A stretch of 64,000 bases of DNA from Nostoc sp. NIES-4103 (GTDB lineage: Bacteria; Cyanobacteriota; Cyanobacteriia; Cyanobacteriales; Nostocaceae): positions 3,305,044-3,369,043 of the forward strand of contig NZ_AP018288.1 in assembly GCF_002368335.1 (NCBI RefSeq). The letters run 5' to 3'. Under the pieces are notes generated by a model, which saw nothing but the letters and a program-made list of their open reading frames with translations, was not told the origin of the DNA and did not search any database. Of the stretch, positions 18,026-26,744 are shown in pieces. The number at the start of each line of letters is the position of its first letter. Position 1 is the stretch's first letter. Position numbers and translations under genes: made by a program.

Positions 18026-18663
18026 ACAGCTTTAATATAAGCAATATTTTACCGCAATTAGCATTATTATTTCAAATTAGAACTTTGAATTTTATTCAGT
18101 AATTTATTCATGAAAAATGTTGTTATATCATCTCCTTTTGAATAACCGTCCGCAGCGATCGTTCGCTCTTAGTTTTACCGCTTTCTTAGGGAAGCAATCC
18201 CAAAAAAGCAAGCGAATTGCCTCGTTTCACTTCGTTTCACTCGCTATTGACATATTAAGGGTGATTTGCCGGACATGATATGAACTATCTAATTCATCCC
18301 TTGAGACTTTCCTCTGTAGTTTATTACCAATTGCAGATTGATTTGAGATTATAACTGCAACCATAGAGGGTAGTTTGGCAAAACTGTTGAAATAACACCA
18401 GAATAAATTTTACCTTTTGACTAACTCGGTGGTACAATGGCACAAGTCGATAAATTGAGCCAATCTGTTGATAGATATTGTGAACCTAATTGAATCAAAA
18501 ACTTTGGTTATATAGTGTCTCACCATTTTGAAATCACTCAGATGAAACTAAGTAACACTCAATGATATAAACTAATTGTTGCTTTTGCACATTCTTGCTT
18601 TCTGAATCTGAGTACCCAATTTTTCGCCAAAAATTCAAGCATTACTTATTTATCTGGGTAGCT
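18026..18663. other. Intergenic region, no gene seen
   Basis: The stretch is AT-rich with a GC-richer palindromic block at about 18150-18250 (including CACTTCGTTTCACTCG). It should contain the ccaA promoter. I saw no RNA gene. Confidence 0.45.
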
Positions 18664-19464
18664 ATGAAAAAATTGATTAAAGGTTTGCGCGAATTTAAAA
18701 GTAGTTACTTTCCTGCTAATGAAGAACTATTTGAACAACTTTCTCATGGTCAAAAACCCAGAGTATTATTTATTACTTGTTCAGATTCCCGTATCGATCC
18801 AAACTTGATTACACAAGCCGGATTAGGTGAATTGTTTGTTATTCGCAATGCAGGCAATATTATTCCACCATTTGGTGCGACTAATGGCGGTGAAGGGGCA
18901 ACAATTGAATATGCTGTTCAAGCATTAGACATTCAACAAATTATTGTCTGTGGTCACTCCCATTGTGGTGCGATGAAAGGCTTAATGAAGTTAGACAGCT
19001 TGCGGGTAGAAATGCCCCTTGTACATGACTGGCTCAAGTATGCAGAGGCAACCAGACGGTTAGTGAAAGACAATTATAGCCATTACGAAGGTGAAGAACT
19101 CTTAGAAATAATTATTGCTGAGAATGTACTCACCCAAATCGAAAATTTACGCACTTATCCGGTGATTCACTCTAAGCTTCACCAAGGAAAACTTAGTATT
19201 TATGCTTGGATTTATCAAATCGAGACAGGAGAAGTTTTGGCATACGACCCACAAAAACACGCCTATGTCTTGCCTCTAAATCAGCTTCTCCCATCGGAGA
19301 TAGATGAAACAGCTAACACTAGGAAAATATCTGTCGCTAAAACTCAACAACAGGAGTTTGAATTATCCCAGATGAATCCTATTTCTACACATACAGGGTT
19401 TCCCATGACAGTGCTTTCTCCACAGCAAATGGAGCGAATTTATCGAGGCTCGACAACAAAGTAA
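18664..19464 (+). CDS. ccaA: Carboxysomal beta-carbonic anhydrase CcaA (IcfA)
   Basis: The 266-residue enzyme converts bicarbonate to CO2 next to Rubisco in the beta-carboxysome. The zinc site is Cys39 (CSDSR, with Asp41), His98 and Cys101 in CGHSHCGAMKG. The protein matches the cyanobacterial CcaA type throughout, including NAGNIIPPFGATNGGEGA and EATRRLVKDNYSHYEGE. It carries the C-terminal extension ending PQQMERIYRGS. In CcaA this terminal peptide recruits the enzyme to the scaffold protein CcmM. The ATG at 18664 follows GGGTAG; the upstream 23 codons are open but unlike the family. No other ccm genes are in the window. Confidence 0.93.
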   Translation: MKKLIKGLREFKSSYFPANEELFEQLSHGQKPRVLFITCSDSRIDPNLITQAGLGELFVIRNAGNIIPPFGATNGGEGATIEYAVQALDIQQIIVCGHSHCGAMKGLMKLDSLRVEMPLVHDWLKYAEATRRLVKDNYSHYEGEELLEIIIAENVLTQIENLRTYPVIHSKLHQGKLSIYAWIYQIETGEVLAYDPQKHAYVLPLNQLLPSEIDETANTRKISVAKTQQQEFELSQMNPISTHTGFPMTVLSPQQMERIYRGSTTK

Positions 19465-19519
19465 AAATGTAAATTTTCATGCAGTGAAGACTTACGTAAG
19501 TGTCATATTTTTTTCGTGT

Positions 19520-19592
19520 GGGTTGTCAATGGTCAATTGTCAAGAGTCCAAAAAACGTTAATTTTTGACTATTGACTATTGACTATTGACTG
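19520..19592. repeat. STRR arrays (GGTCAATTGTCAA and TTGACTA heptamers)
   Basis: Four units of TTGACTA at 19565-19592, preceded by related TGTCAA words, lie between the convergent ccaA and SDR genes. Confidence 0.7.
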
Positions 19593-19600
19593 CTATTACC

Positions 19601-20422
19601 TTATTCCATACTAAAAGCGCGTCGGAAAAGTGACTTCATCAGACTTGGAGATAAGTTATAAATTGCTTGCCAAACTTTTGTTGTACCTACAAGGACTTCA
19701 GAACGTTGATCTTTAACTGCACTCCAGATTGATTTGGCTACATCTTCCGGCTTTTCTAGTATAGGAGTTTCAACTGCTTTACTTACCAATTCAGAACGCG
19801 CTTCAGCTGTTTCCTCATCTTGACCACGAAAAATTGCCCGTTCCATGAGTTGGGTACGAATGAAACTAGGATAAATACCGCTAACTTGAATACCTTTAGG
19901 TGATAACTCTGCATGTAGCGATTTTGTTAACCCAGTGATGGCGTACTTGCTAGTTGTATAAGGAATTTGGTAAGGAATTGGTTCTATTCCACCAATAGAA
20001 CTAACATTGACAATGGTTCCTTTGCCACGCTCTAAAAAATGGGGCAGAATAGCATAAATAGTATGGATGTAGCCCCACAAATTGGTATCAATTATTTGAT
20101 GCCAATCATCTAAGCTAAAATCTTCCACAGACCCCAAGCCAAATATGCCTGCATTATTAATTAATACATCTATATGATCAAAGTGATCTATTGCCTTTTG
20201 AATCAGAAGTTTTACTTGTAATGGATCTTTGACATCAACAGAAATAGCGATCGCTTCTTGTCCCAGTTTGCGTATTTCGGCGGCGGTAGCTTCCAAGCGA
20301 TCGAGTTGGCGAGCTGCCAAAACAACATTATATTTATAACGCGCAAATAATAATGCTGTGGCTTTGCCAATACCTTGAGATGCGCCTGTGATTATTACTG
20401 TGTTAGTCATAATGTCAGTCAT
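19601..20422 (-). CDS. Short-chain dehydrogenase/reductase (SDR)
   Basis: The 273-residue NAD(P)-dependent oxidoreductase is of the classical SDR type. It shows the cofactor motif TGASQGIG at the N-terminus, NNAG (LINNAGIFG), a catalytic serine in VNVSSIGG and the active-site YTTSK pair. A basic residue after the second strand (AARQLDR) suggests NADP(H) preference. The substrate is not predictable. The gene starts 17 bp after a 79-residue hypothetical gene on the same strand, so the two are probably co-transcribed. An in-frame ATG four codons in (20410) is an alternative start. Confidence 0.9.
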   Translation of the reverse strand: MTDIMTNTVIITGASQGIGKATALLFARYKYNVVLAARQLDRLEATAAEIRKLGQEAIAISVDVKDPLQVKLLIQKAIDHFDHIDVLINNAGIFGLGSVEDFSLDDWHQIIDTNLWGYIHTIYAILPHFLERGKGTIVNVSSIGGIEPIPYQIPYTTSKYAITGLTKSLHAELSPKGIQVSGIYPSFIRTQLMERAIFRGQDEETAEARSELVSKAVETPILEKPEDVAKSIWSAVKDQRSEVLVGTTKVWQAIYNLSPSLMKSLFRRAFSME

Positions 20423-20439
20423 CCGTGATTTTTAGCTCA

Positions 20440-20679
20440 TTACTGCTGGCTTTTTATTTCCTGAAGTAACTCCTCGTCAGAGTAATTTTCTTGCCATTTG
20501 TCTTTTAGCTTTAGCCGCACAGACTGCGCGCCGCCACTGGGGGTACAAACAACCCAATAGGTATTTGGTTGGTCTTTGACTTGAGCTGCATCTTCAGCTT
20601 CTGCAATATCAGAAAGACCTGAAAATGCTTGAATGCAAGTCCATGTGATGCCATCTGAATCTCTAATTTCTCTTTCCAT
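20440..20679 (-). CDS. Small hypothetical protein upstream of SDR
   Basis: I do not recognise a named domain. The 79-residue acidic protein reads as a compact alpha/beta domain: ITWTCIQAFSGL, then a short acidic helix, then YWVVCTPSGGAQSVRLKL and a C-terminal SDEELLQEI helix. Its good composition and tight 17-bp spacing to the SDR gene support it as real. There is no clear ribosome-binding site because STRR sequence abuts the start. Confidence 0.65.
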   Translation of the reverse strand: MEREIRDSDGITWTCIQAFSGLSDIAEAEDAAQVKDQPNTYWVVCTPSGGAQSVRLKLKDKWQENYSDEELLQEIKSQQ

Positions 20680-20684
20680 GTTTG

Positions 20685-20716
20685 GGAGTAGGGAGTAGGG
20701 AGTGGGGAGTAGGGAA
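20685..20716. repeat. STRR array of GGGAGTA heptamers
   Basis: Four to five GGGAGTA/GGGGAGT units separate the 79-residue gene from the cytochrome gene upstream of it. Confidence 0.75.
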
Positions 20717-20763
20717 TGGCGTTAAAAGTGATATTTCCTTCCCCTTCCCCTTGCTGTTTTTAG

Positions 20764-22830
20764 TTAACGTGAATCAGGTAAAACCTCTGGCTGATCATCT
20801 AAACTGAGGAGGAATTGGATTAAATCTGTCTGTTCTTGAGTAGTGAAGCCTGCTTTTTGATCTACCCAATAAGCATGTCCTGTACCATCAACATTGGACT
20901 GTTGCAAATCTGGATGAGCTTGGTTAGCTGCAACTGTCGCTTCACGAAGGTTGCGGTCAACTAGCACTCGTAAACTGGCTTCTGGGTCGGGTAAAATATT
21001 TTGCTTTAATGTACCAGCCATCCCCAACTCTTGCGGTTTTGCCACTACAAAGTGTCCGTCCTGTTCATCTTGCTTGAGTGCTTCAGCACTAGCAGCCACA
21101 CCGCCATCATGTAAATAAGGCGCTGTTAAATATAAACCAATTAAACTTGGTACTTTATAACCGCCGGCTGGATTGTTGATACCAAAAGCTAACTGTTGTG
21201 CTTTCTGTGGTGTGATATCTGTAGGCACATCTAACACTGCAACATTAGATGCTAAGGGAACAGAGACGCTGTTGGGATAGGTTTGAGCTTTGGTAAAGTT
21301 AAGAGCGAATGCTGCTAATGTGGGAGCGCGTGATGGTTGAGTTCCAATCTCATTTTGAGCAATCACATCATGATTAGTAAAGTAGCGTCCACTATGACAG
21401 TCTATACAGCCAGCGCGAGTAAATACAGCCGCGCCTTTTTCTAAAGAAGCAGTATCACTAATTTGAACCGGTGGTGGTGCGAGAGTATTTTGCCAAGCAG
21501 ACATTCCATTTAATTGGTCGCCAACGGGGTAGCCTGGGGAAGATGCCATTAACCCATCTAACATAAACGGCGAACCTTTGGGATATCCAGGCATCCGAAT
21601 CACTTCGTTAATTGCAGGTTCTCCTGGGGTGGGATCGATTTTGTCAAAAAATTCTGATGGTTTTGCGCCTTCGGGTAATCTAAAGGCTGGATTGGCAGCA
21701 TTTTGCAGAATTACGCCTAAATAGGTTTCTTTGTCAATACCTAATGTGGCTTGACTAGCATCAGCACCATTTGTTGCGTCTGAGTTGGTGGCGTGGACGT
21801 TGCTATTTAAGGTAGTCAAACCGTGAAACCAACCAACCGCAGAATGACCACTCCAACCATAAGGCCAGGCATCAAAAGTATAAGACGAGGGGATTTGTGA
21901 GGGATTGTTTACTAGAGTGCCAGTAGAATCAAAGCTACCTGGCGGCCAAGTCAATAGTTTAGCATCAACTGCATCTTCTACAGCTTTGGCATCTGGTAAG
22001 CGGGATTCTTCACCATCAGCATTAATGTAAGTATGCTCTCCTGCTGCAATTTGTGTAGGATTTACATCTGTTTGGCGAAACATAGCTGCGGAATTGGTGG
22101 CGAATGCCAGAACCAAACCGGTATCAAGGTCGTTGTTTGGTGCGCCTTCTAAGATGCGTCCAGTTTTTCTGTCGAGTGTGGCGTGACATAAAGCGCAGGT
22201 AATGCCAAATCTCAGCTTACCTTGAGTCAGACTGGCACGCATACCCAAGGGGACAAGAGAATTGGCGGGTACGTCTAAGCCTGTATTCAATAATGTGCCT
22301 GCTTTGAAAGTGCGTCCGCCGATTGTTACATCTTCATTGATAGGGATTTGCAAATTAGTTGTGTGCTTACCTCCCAGTTTTGCGATCGCCTGACCCACGG
22401 TTATCATATTAATCGGGCCATTCAGCGCTCCTACTACATCGGTTTGGAAGATTTCATTGCCAAAAGTTTCTGAATAAAAAGCGTCTCGTCCTAATTTTAA
22501 TGTTTCTTCTGTGACAGGAAACGCGCCATTTTCTCTTGATAGTTGTTGGCTTCCTGTTTCTGTTTGCAATAACTGTGTAGCTTGTTCTTTATTAATGGCG
22601 TACCCCAACACATCATAAGAGCCTATTTCCTGGGGTGCAGCTTGTGTTATGGGTGTAAAAGTTTTGTCTAGGCTGGGAGTTTTACCTAAAACAATTTCTA
22701 ATTTATAAGCGAAGAAACTAACAATAATGATTAAAACTAAAAGTATGGTTGCAAGTGTTGCCCATCTATTTTTTTGAGGCTCAATTTTAGGCAGATTGTT
22801 ATCTATAGTAATACTTGGGTCAGTTTTCAT
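20764..22830 (-). CDS. Di-haem c-type cytochrome, membrane anchored
   Basis: The 688-residue protein has one N-terminal membrane helix (about 24-43, LATILLVLIIIVSFFAYKL) and a large periplasmic part. Two haem c sites are visible: CALCH at 212-216 and CIDCH at 475-479. Around them are repeated tryptophan- and proline-rich segments and a C-terminal YLHDGGV stretch like that in di-haem peroxidases of the MauG/CcpA superfamily. The exact enzyme class is uncertain; it could be a peroxidase or an electron carrier. It is 84 bp upstream of the small hypothetical and SDR genes. Confidence 0.82.
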   Translation of the reverse strand: MKTDPSITIDNNLPKIEPQKNRWATLATILLVLIIIVSFFAYKLEIVLGKTPSLDKTFTPITQAAPQEIGSYDVLGYAINKEQATQLLQTETGSQQLSRENGAFPVTEETLKLGRDAFYSETFGNEIFQTDVVGALNGPINMITVGQAIAKLGGKHTTNLQIPINEDVTIGGRTFKAGTLLNTGLDVPANSLVPLGMRASLTQGKLRFGITCALCHATLDRKTGRILEGAPNNDLDTGLVLAFATNSAAMFRQTDVNPTQIAAGEHTYINADGEESRLPDAKAVEDAVDAKLLTWPPGSFDSTGTLVNNPSQIPSSYTFDAWPYGWSGHSAVGWFHGLTTLNSNVHATNSDATNGADASQATLGIDKETYLGVILQNAANPAFRLPEGAKPSEFFDKIDPTPGEPAINEVIRMPGYPKGSPFMLDGLMASSPGYPVGDQLNGMSAWQNTLAPPPVQISDTASLEKGAAVFTRAGCIDCHSGRYFTNHDVIAQNEIGTQPSRAPTLAAFALNFTKAQTYPNSVSVPLASNVAVLDVPTDITPQKAQQLAFGINNPAGGYKVPSLIGLYLTAPYLHDGGVAASAEALKQDEQDGHFVVAKPQELGMAGTLKQNILPDPEASLRVLVDRNLREATVAANQAHPDLQQSNVDGTGHAYWVDQKAGFTTQEQTDLIQFLLSLDDQPEVLPDSR

Positions 22831-22974
22831 GGGTTGATTTTACTCAATGCAGTTACATTGAAGCAGAGCATAAAATTAAAAGCTTCATACTTACAGATGA
22901 TGTCTGGTTGAGTAAAGGAGTAATTTTTGGGATAAAAAGTCTGAAATTGGAGAGAAACAATACACCAATTTCTA

Positions 22975-23205
22975 CTAAGGCTTTTCTAAAAGAATTGGTT
23001 TGTCTGCCACATCATCTAAGTGGATGCTGCTGAGCAAATTTTTCCACTCTATCTTGAGTGCTGCATCTTGGGGATTTTGCTGACGTAGTTGTGCTAAAGT
23101 TGTCAGCGCATTGTACCAAATCCCGTTTTGGACATAGATCGTAAACTGCTGTTGAGGCGTTGCTGATTTTAGCTTTTGGGCAATTTCTGGCGTAAAAGGG
23201 ACTAG
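22975..23205 (-). pseudogene. C-terminal relic of a DUF928 gene
   Basis: On the minus strand this reads FTPEIAQKLKSATPQQQF, then IWYNALTTLAQLRQQNPQ, then a stop after KPILLEKP. It matches the C-terminus of the intact DUF928 protein encoded at 31.8 kb (IWYDAVTNLGQLRRANPQ and KEPILQHY). The upstream part of the gene is missing: the frame runs directly into GGGATTAG-type STRR sequence with no start codon. This is a decayed paralogue, not an alternative exon of a working gene. Confidence 0.75.
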
Positions 23206-23322
23206 GGATTAGGGATTGGGGATTGGGTGTAAAATTGAAAAATTATGGTGGTTGCTCTTTACCCTTTACCAAATTTTAAAAAACTTTTCCCAGTACCCAG
23301 TACCTAGTACCCAGTCCCCACT
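23196..23322. repeat. STRR arrays (AGGGATTGGG and CCCAGTA types)
   Basis: GGGATTA/GGGATTG heptamers at 23200-23226 and CCCAGTA/CCTAGTA units at 23289-23318 flank an AT-rich spacer. The first array caps the truncated DUF928 relic. Confidence 0.75.
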
Positions 23323-23364
23323 TCAAATTGGTATCAGGTAATTTACAGCCGGACATAATTGTTA

Positions 23365-23397
23365 AAAACTGCTCCAGAAGATAACCAGAGCAGTTTT
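23365..23397. terminator. Bidirectional terminator-like hairpin
   Basis: AAAACTGCTC and GAGCAGTTTT form a perfect 10-bp stem with a 13-base loop. T-rich flanks occur on both strands, so it could end transcripts from either side. Confidence 0.45.
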
Positions 23398-23399
23398 GA

Positions 23400-23764
23400 G
23401 TTATAGAGTTGATATAAGGGACTTTTAGGTTGTTGTCCCTTGGTTTACACATAAAGGGTTTGGTATATAGTACTATTCAGCATTAGTTCTGTGCTTTATG
23501 CAAAAAAGCGAAAAATTTTGAAAAGCGATCGCTGTTTGGATAAAAGTTAAAGTTTGTTAGCCTAACTTGAACTAGGGGCTGTTAAGCGCCAGGATTAAGG
23601 CTGTGTGGAATAGTCGCAGTGTTATTTCATGCTTGGCAACTGTCTTGTTGCTGTTTTATCTATCCAAGGGGACATCTTTAAAACTGCTAAAAGCTGTAAA
23701 TTAACAGCATATTCATGGAGATTTTTTTGGCCTCGTCTCCTTCACAAGGCGAGGTTTTACTTTT
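23400..23764 (+). ncRNA. Candidate small RNA ending in an intrinsic terminator
   Basis: No protein is encoded here, yet a good plus-strand terminator lies at 23731-23758: CCTCG pairs with CGAGG and CCTT with AAGG, followed by TTTTACTTTT. The minus-strand CAP gene downstream cannot use it because the T-run is on the plus strand. A second hairpin, AAGGGAC/GTCCCTT, lies at about 23416-23441. This suggests a short untranslated plus-strand transcript of unknown class. No known RNA family was recognised. Confidence 0.3.
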
Positions 23765-23869
23765 GCAGTCCAAAAAACCCTGATTTTTGACTATTGACTG
23801 CCATAGCAGAAAATATGGGTGCAAGTTGGTAAGTCCTGTTACTTTTTCCTCTATAGGGTCAATAGCTTT

Positions 23870-24463
23870 CTAACGCCGCAGAAACAACTGCGTGATATAG
23901 TATGTGTTGCCAACTCGCCACACACCTACACCCGTTTCTCTAAACACAGGACGGAGAATATTCTCTCGGTGTCCAGGACTTTGCATCCAACCTTCGATAG
24001 CAGCTGGTACAGGTTGAGGAACGTTCCGACTTTTAAACAAATTCTCTCCTACTATCCAATAAGAAATACCACCAGCATGGATTCTGTCTTGCAAGGTGCT
24101 ACCATCAGCACCAGTGTGGCTAAAAAAGTTTTTTTGCGCCATCTGTCGGCTGTAGTTACGGGCAACTTGTGCTAGTTTTTCGTTGTTTTGTAATGGCTGT
24201 AGTTTGTTTTTTTGCCGCACTTGGTTAATCCCTTGGCGTACTGCTGCTTCCATTTGGGCAGTTTTGGCTGATTCGGGACGAATAGGCGGCTTTTGCGGTT
24301 TACTTGATGGAACTTCGATTCTTGGCAAGGGGGGTAAATACTCAATTACTTCCTCGCAGCCAGTTAAGATAAGTGCAATTGCCACCCATCCAACCCAAAT
24401 CATGCGATATGATTGGGGCTTGTTTTTCAAAGTCATCCAGTGGCATAGTAGTTTCCATTTCAT
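23870..24463 (-). CDS. CAP-domain (SCP/PR1-like) secreted lipoprotein
   Basis: The 197-residue protein has a hydrophobic signal (MIWVGWVAIALI) with lipobox LTGC, then a proline-rich linker, then a CAP domain from about residue 70. Hallmarks are INQVRQKNKLQPL, LAQVARNYSRQMA, NFFSHTGADGSTL, GENLF, and the closing PGHRENILRP with ETGVGV. CAP proteins are exported and of varied, often unknown activity in bacteria. The ATG is preceded by GAGGTGG. It is a single gene facing repeat DNA. Confidence 0.9.
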   Translation of the reverse strand: MKWKLLCHWMTLKNKPQSYRMIWVGWVAIALILTGCEEVIEYLPPLPRIEVPSSKPQKPPIRPESAKTAQMEAAVRQGINQVRQKNKLQPLQNNEKLAQVARNYSRQMAQKNFFSHTGADGSTLQDRIHAGGISYWIVGENLFKSRNVPQPVPAAIEGWMQSPGHRENILRPVFRETGVGVWRVGNTYYITQLFLRR

Positions 24464-24809
24464 AAAGCCACCTCAGTGAAATTCTCCTTAAATGAATGGT
24501 TTGACAGCTTTGTTGATCGCTTCAACCACAGACATGACAACCAGGTGATAATTCAAGTTCCACAGTTTCTCTGACACAGCAGTCAAATGCGATCGCTTCA
24601 GTTGCTCTAACTGCTTAGAGACTTCCAAATAAAAAATAATCAATCGTTTTGGAAAGCTGGGGGAGAAAGAGTCTATACTTTCTACCTGAAAGCCAGTTGT
24701 AGAGAGGAATTAAGAAAGGCAATACCGCGCAACATCTCTGCTCGGTCGTAGCTTTGAATTTTTCTTAGCGTACAATTTTCCCAAATTGGCATGGTGATGC
24801 CAAACAGGA
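24464..24809. other. Intergenic region, only a short open frame
   Basis: This stretch has no supported gene. A 36-codon minus-strand frame (24682-24792) with an ATG lies 18 bp after the stop of the 236-residue gene. It has no recognisable motif and may be the relic of a longer gene. Confidence 0.4.
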
Positions 24810-25520
24810 CTAGGTTTTGGTTCTAAAGCTGTAATCCTGGAGTTCCGTGGTGCGGGCGGCAGGTCTAGAACTTTTGTAGTTGGAATATTCCTCTGACTTC
24901 ACCAACCCAACCCCACTGGCATACCAGGAGATAGTTTTTTGATTCGGAATCAGCGTTCCTCCCAGCATTTCAACTTTCATGGCTAGAAACTTACCTGCCG
25001 GAACAACCACAGTTTCGCTGGCGACAACCTTACTCGATTCATAAGTGGGTGCCCCAAAAAATCCCTTGCCCACCCACACCCAAGAATCCCCTGGTTGTAG
25101 GGGATTTTTGAGTACAATGCGTGGCGGCTCAAACGAAAAACCTCGATTCTCTTTCGACCATTGGGGATATTCATTGCGATGAGCAAGCACTTGACCAGCA
25201 GGTTTAGAGTACCATTCTCGCCAGAATAGTTCACCTGGCTTATCAATAGACGGTGTTCCAATTATGTACAGGAGCGTGCCATCGGTTTGTCTCTCCTGAC
25301 TCACCACGCTCAACTTATATTTGGAAGTGACAGGTCCGTAAACAGACCCTTCCACATCGACGGTTTGGTACTGCCACCAATCACCAACGCGGAGGGGGAA
25401 ATAATCGGGGATTGGGGAAGCCAGTGGGTTGAGGCAGGCAATTACTGTACCGCTGAGCACAAGCAGCAAAGCAAAGAAAAATACCAACTTAGTGAAAGCG
25501 TTATGATTCGGTTTTTTCAT
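24810..25520 (-). CDS. Putative secreted lipoprotein of unknown function
   Basis: I do not recognise a named family. The 236-residue protein starts with a signal peptide (FFALLLVLSGTVIACL) whose VIAC could be a lipobox. The mature part is beta-rich, with YFPLRVGDWWQYQT near the start, NPLQPGDSWVW in the middle and ASETVVVPAGKFLAMKVEM followed by ISWYASGVGLVKSE. The last pattern occurs in many secreted beta-sheet proteins in which a conversion factor-like domain closes with W-G-GlVK. Function is unassigned. The start has no strong ribosome-binding site. Confidence 0.7.
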   Translation of the reverse strand: MKKPNHNAFTKLVFFFALLLVLSGTVIACLNPLASPIPDYFPLRVGDWWQYQTVDVEGSVYGPVTSKYKLSVVSQERQTDGTLLYIIGTPSIDKPGELFWREWYSKPAGQVLAHRNEYPQWSKENRGFSFEPPRIVLKNPLQPGDSWVWVGKGFFGAPTYESSKVVASETVVVPAGKFLAMKVEMLGGTLIPNQKTISWYASGVGLVKSEEYSNYKSSRPAARTTELQDYSFRTKT

Positions 25521-25717
25521 GACAGGATCACACTTAGACTGGGTTTGTTCTGAGCTGACTCAGATTGTTGACTTGAATCATAAAACGAGCTTTTAGCTCA
25601 AGATATGCTTCGCAAAGTAGGTTTTCATTTTATGGGTTCAAGTCACAATGATTCGATGCAAGAATTAAAAGAAGATGTTAATAACGCTAAATGATGAAGA
25701 GCAATCGCTTCAAAAGC

Positions 25718-26008
25718 TCATTCCCTATCCCAATCATTAGCGGGCCCAAAATACAATCCACAAGTTTTGCAAACTTCGCCTTTCCACTCGCAGCCGCTTC
25801 CGTAATAATGATTGACTACGGTGCATAATTCTTTTAAGCATTTATCTGGCTGATTACATTTCTTGCTCCAGTCATGATTTCTCCATTTAGTCTCCATTTC
25901 CTCTAATGTATGGAAAGCTTCAGGCATCATCACATCGGCAGTGCCGTCGTACTCGCCATACATTTGACTGCCGTCTGGAAATAAGAAATTAACCGAAGCG
26001 TGACTCAT
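25718..26008 (-). CDS. Small cysteine-containing hypothetical protein
   Basis: The 96-residue acidic protein has six cysteines in its second half (KKCNQPDKC, ELCTV, GCEWKGEVCKTCG), which could bind metal or form disulfides. There is no signal peptide, so metal binding in the cytoplasm is the likelier reading. No family was recognised. It begins MSHASVNFLFPDGSQMYGEY and is flanked by AT-rich DNA on both sides. Confidence 0.55.
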   Translation of the reverse strand: MSHASVNFLFPDGSQMYGEYDGTADVMMPEAFHTLEEMETKWRNHDWSKKCNQPDKCLKELCTVVNHYYGSGCEWKGEVCKTCGLYFGPANDWDRE

Positions 26009-26308
26009 GTTTTATAGAAATTAGCGCAACAACAATTTAAAAACTTTTTGTAATTCTTGTATTATTAAGACAAGTAAATATAAGTCACCTTATTTATGAT
26101 AATTAAAAGGGAAGGATGGCGTGTACTCCCCTGTAGCCGTGGTGCTTTTAATATTGTATAATTTTGGATTGAAAACCGTGTAATGTTGGAATTGCTAACA
26201 CCAGAGATGGTTGATAAATATCTTGATGCAGTTAACTTGGAAAAATCAGATAGAACAGTTCGCTAATCCAAGAACTACTCTAGACTGATATCTTGCACCA
26301 GTTACAAA

Positions 26309-26425
26309 AGCCGCCTAGGAATAAATTTTTAGGCTTATAGCTAAAGTCGTCTAAAGACGACTGGTTAAGAGTTTTAGTCCAGTTAAGTGGACAGTAGTTC
26401 TTAGCCAAGAAATAAATTTCTTGGC
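26309..26425. repeat. Array of four adjacent hairpins
   Basis: Successive stems are: GCCGCCTAGGAATAAATTTTTAGGC region (26309-26334, imperfect); AGTCGTCT/AGACGACT (26345-26362, perfect); GTCCA/TGGAC (26377-26392); and GCCAAGAAA/TTTCTTGGC (26404-26425, perfect). No gene overlaps it. Such hairpin strings are dispersed repeats in filamentous cyanobacteria. Confidence 0.65.
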
Positions 26426-26476
26426 GGGATATTGGTTCAGTACAAAATATCAGATCTAGAGGATTTGATGTTTATA

Positions 26477-26593
26477 TTATACCAATTCTCTAAAATCCAG
26501 CAACACATTCAAACCCCAAAACCAATACCATATATGAAGTACAGACGATTCGCCGAATCGTCTCCCCAATTACGAATTAGGAATTGGTATTAA
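26477..26593. mobile_element. Short inverted-repeat element (TATACCAATTC ends)
   Basis: The element is bounded by TTATACCAATTC and GAATTGGTATTAA, about 117 bp apart, and encloses a perfect 10-bp stem AGACGATTCG/CGAATCGTCT. It has no open frame, so it is MITE-like. Half-sites such as AATTGGTAT recur elsewhere in the window (around 23331). Confidence 0.5.
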
Positions 26594-26744
26594 TTTCTTG
26601 TCGGCTGTATACATGCAGTCGCTTGAATCTGCCCGGAAATTTCGGCGTTGTTGTTGAGTGCTGAAAATTCAGCTGATTCTAAAAACAGAGTTGACGGATT
26701 TGAACTGTTTGTAAATCTTATTATTGGCTGAACTTTTCCTCATT

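Noticed and set aside
22815..23033. Plus-strand 72-codon frame
   Set aside because: It overlaps the cytochrome start and runs antisense to the DUF928 relic, whose protein match is much better.
24682..24792. 36-codon minus-strand frame after the putative lipoprotein
   Set aside because: Too short, without motif or ribosome-binding site; noted in the intergenic entry only.
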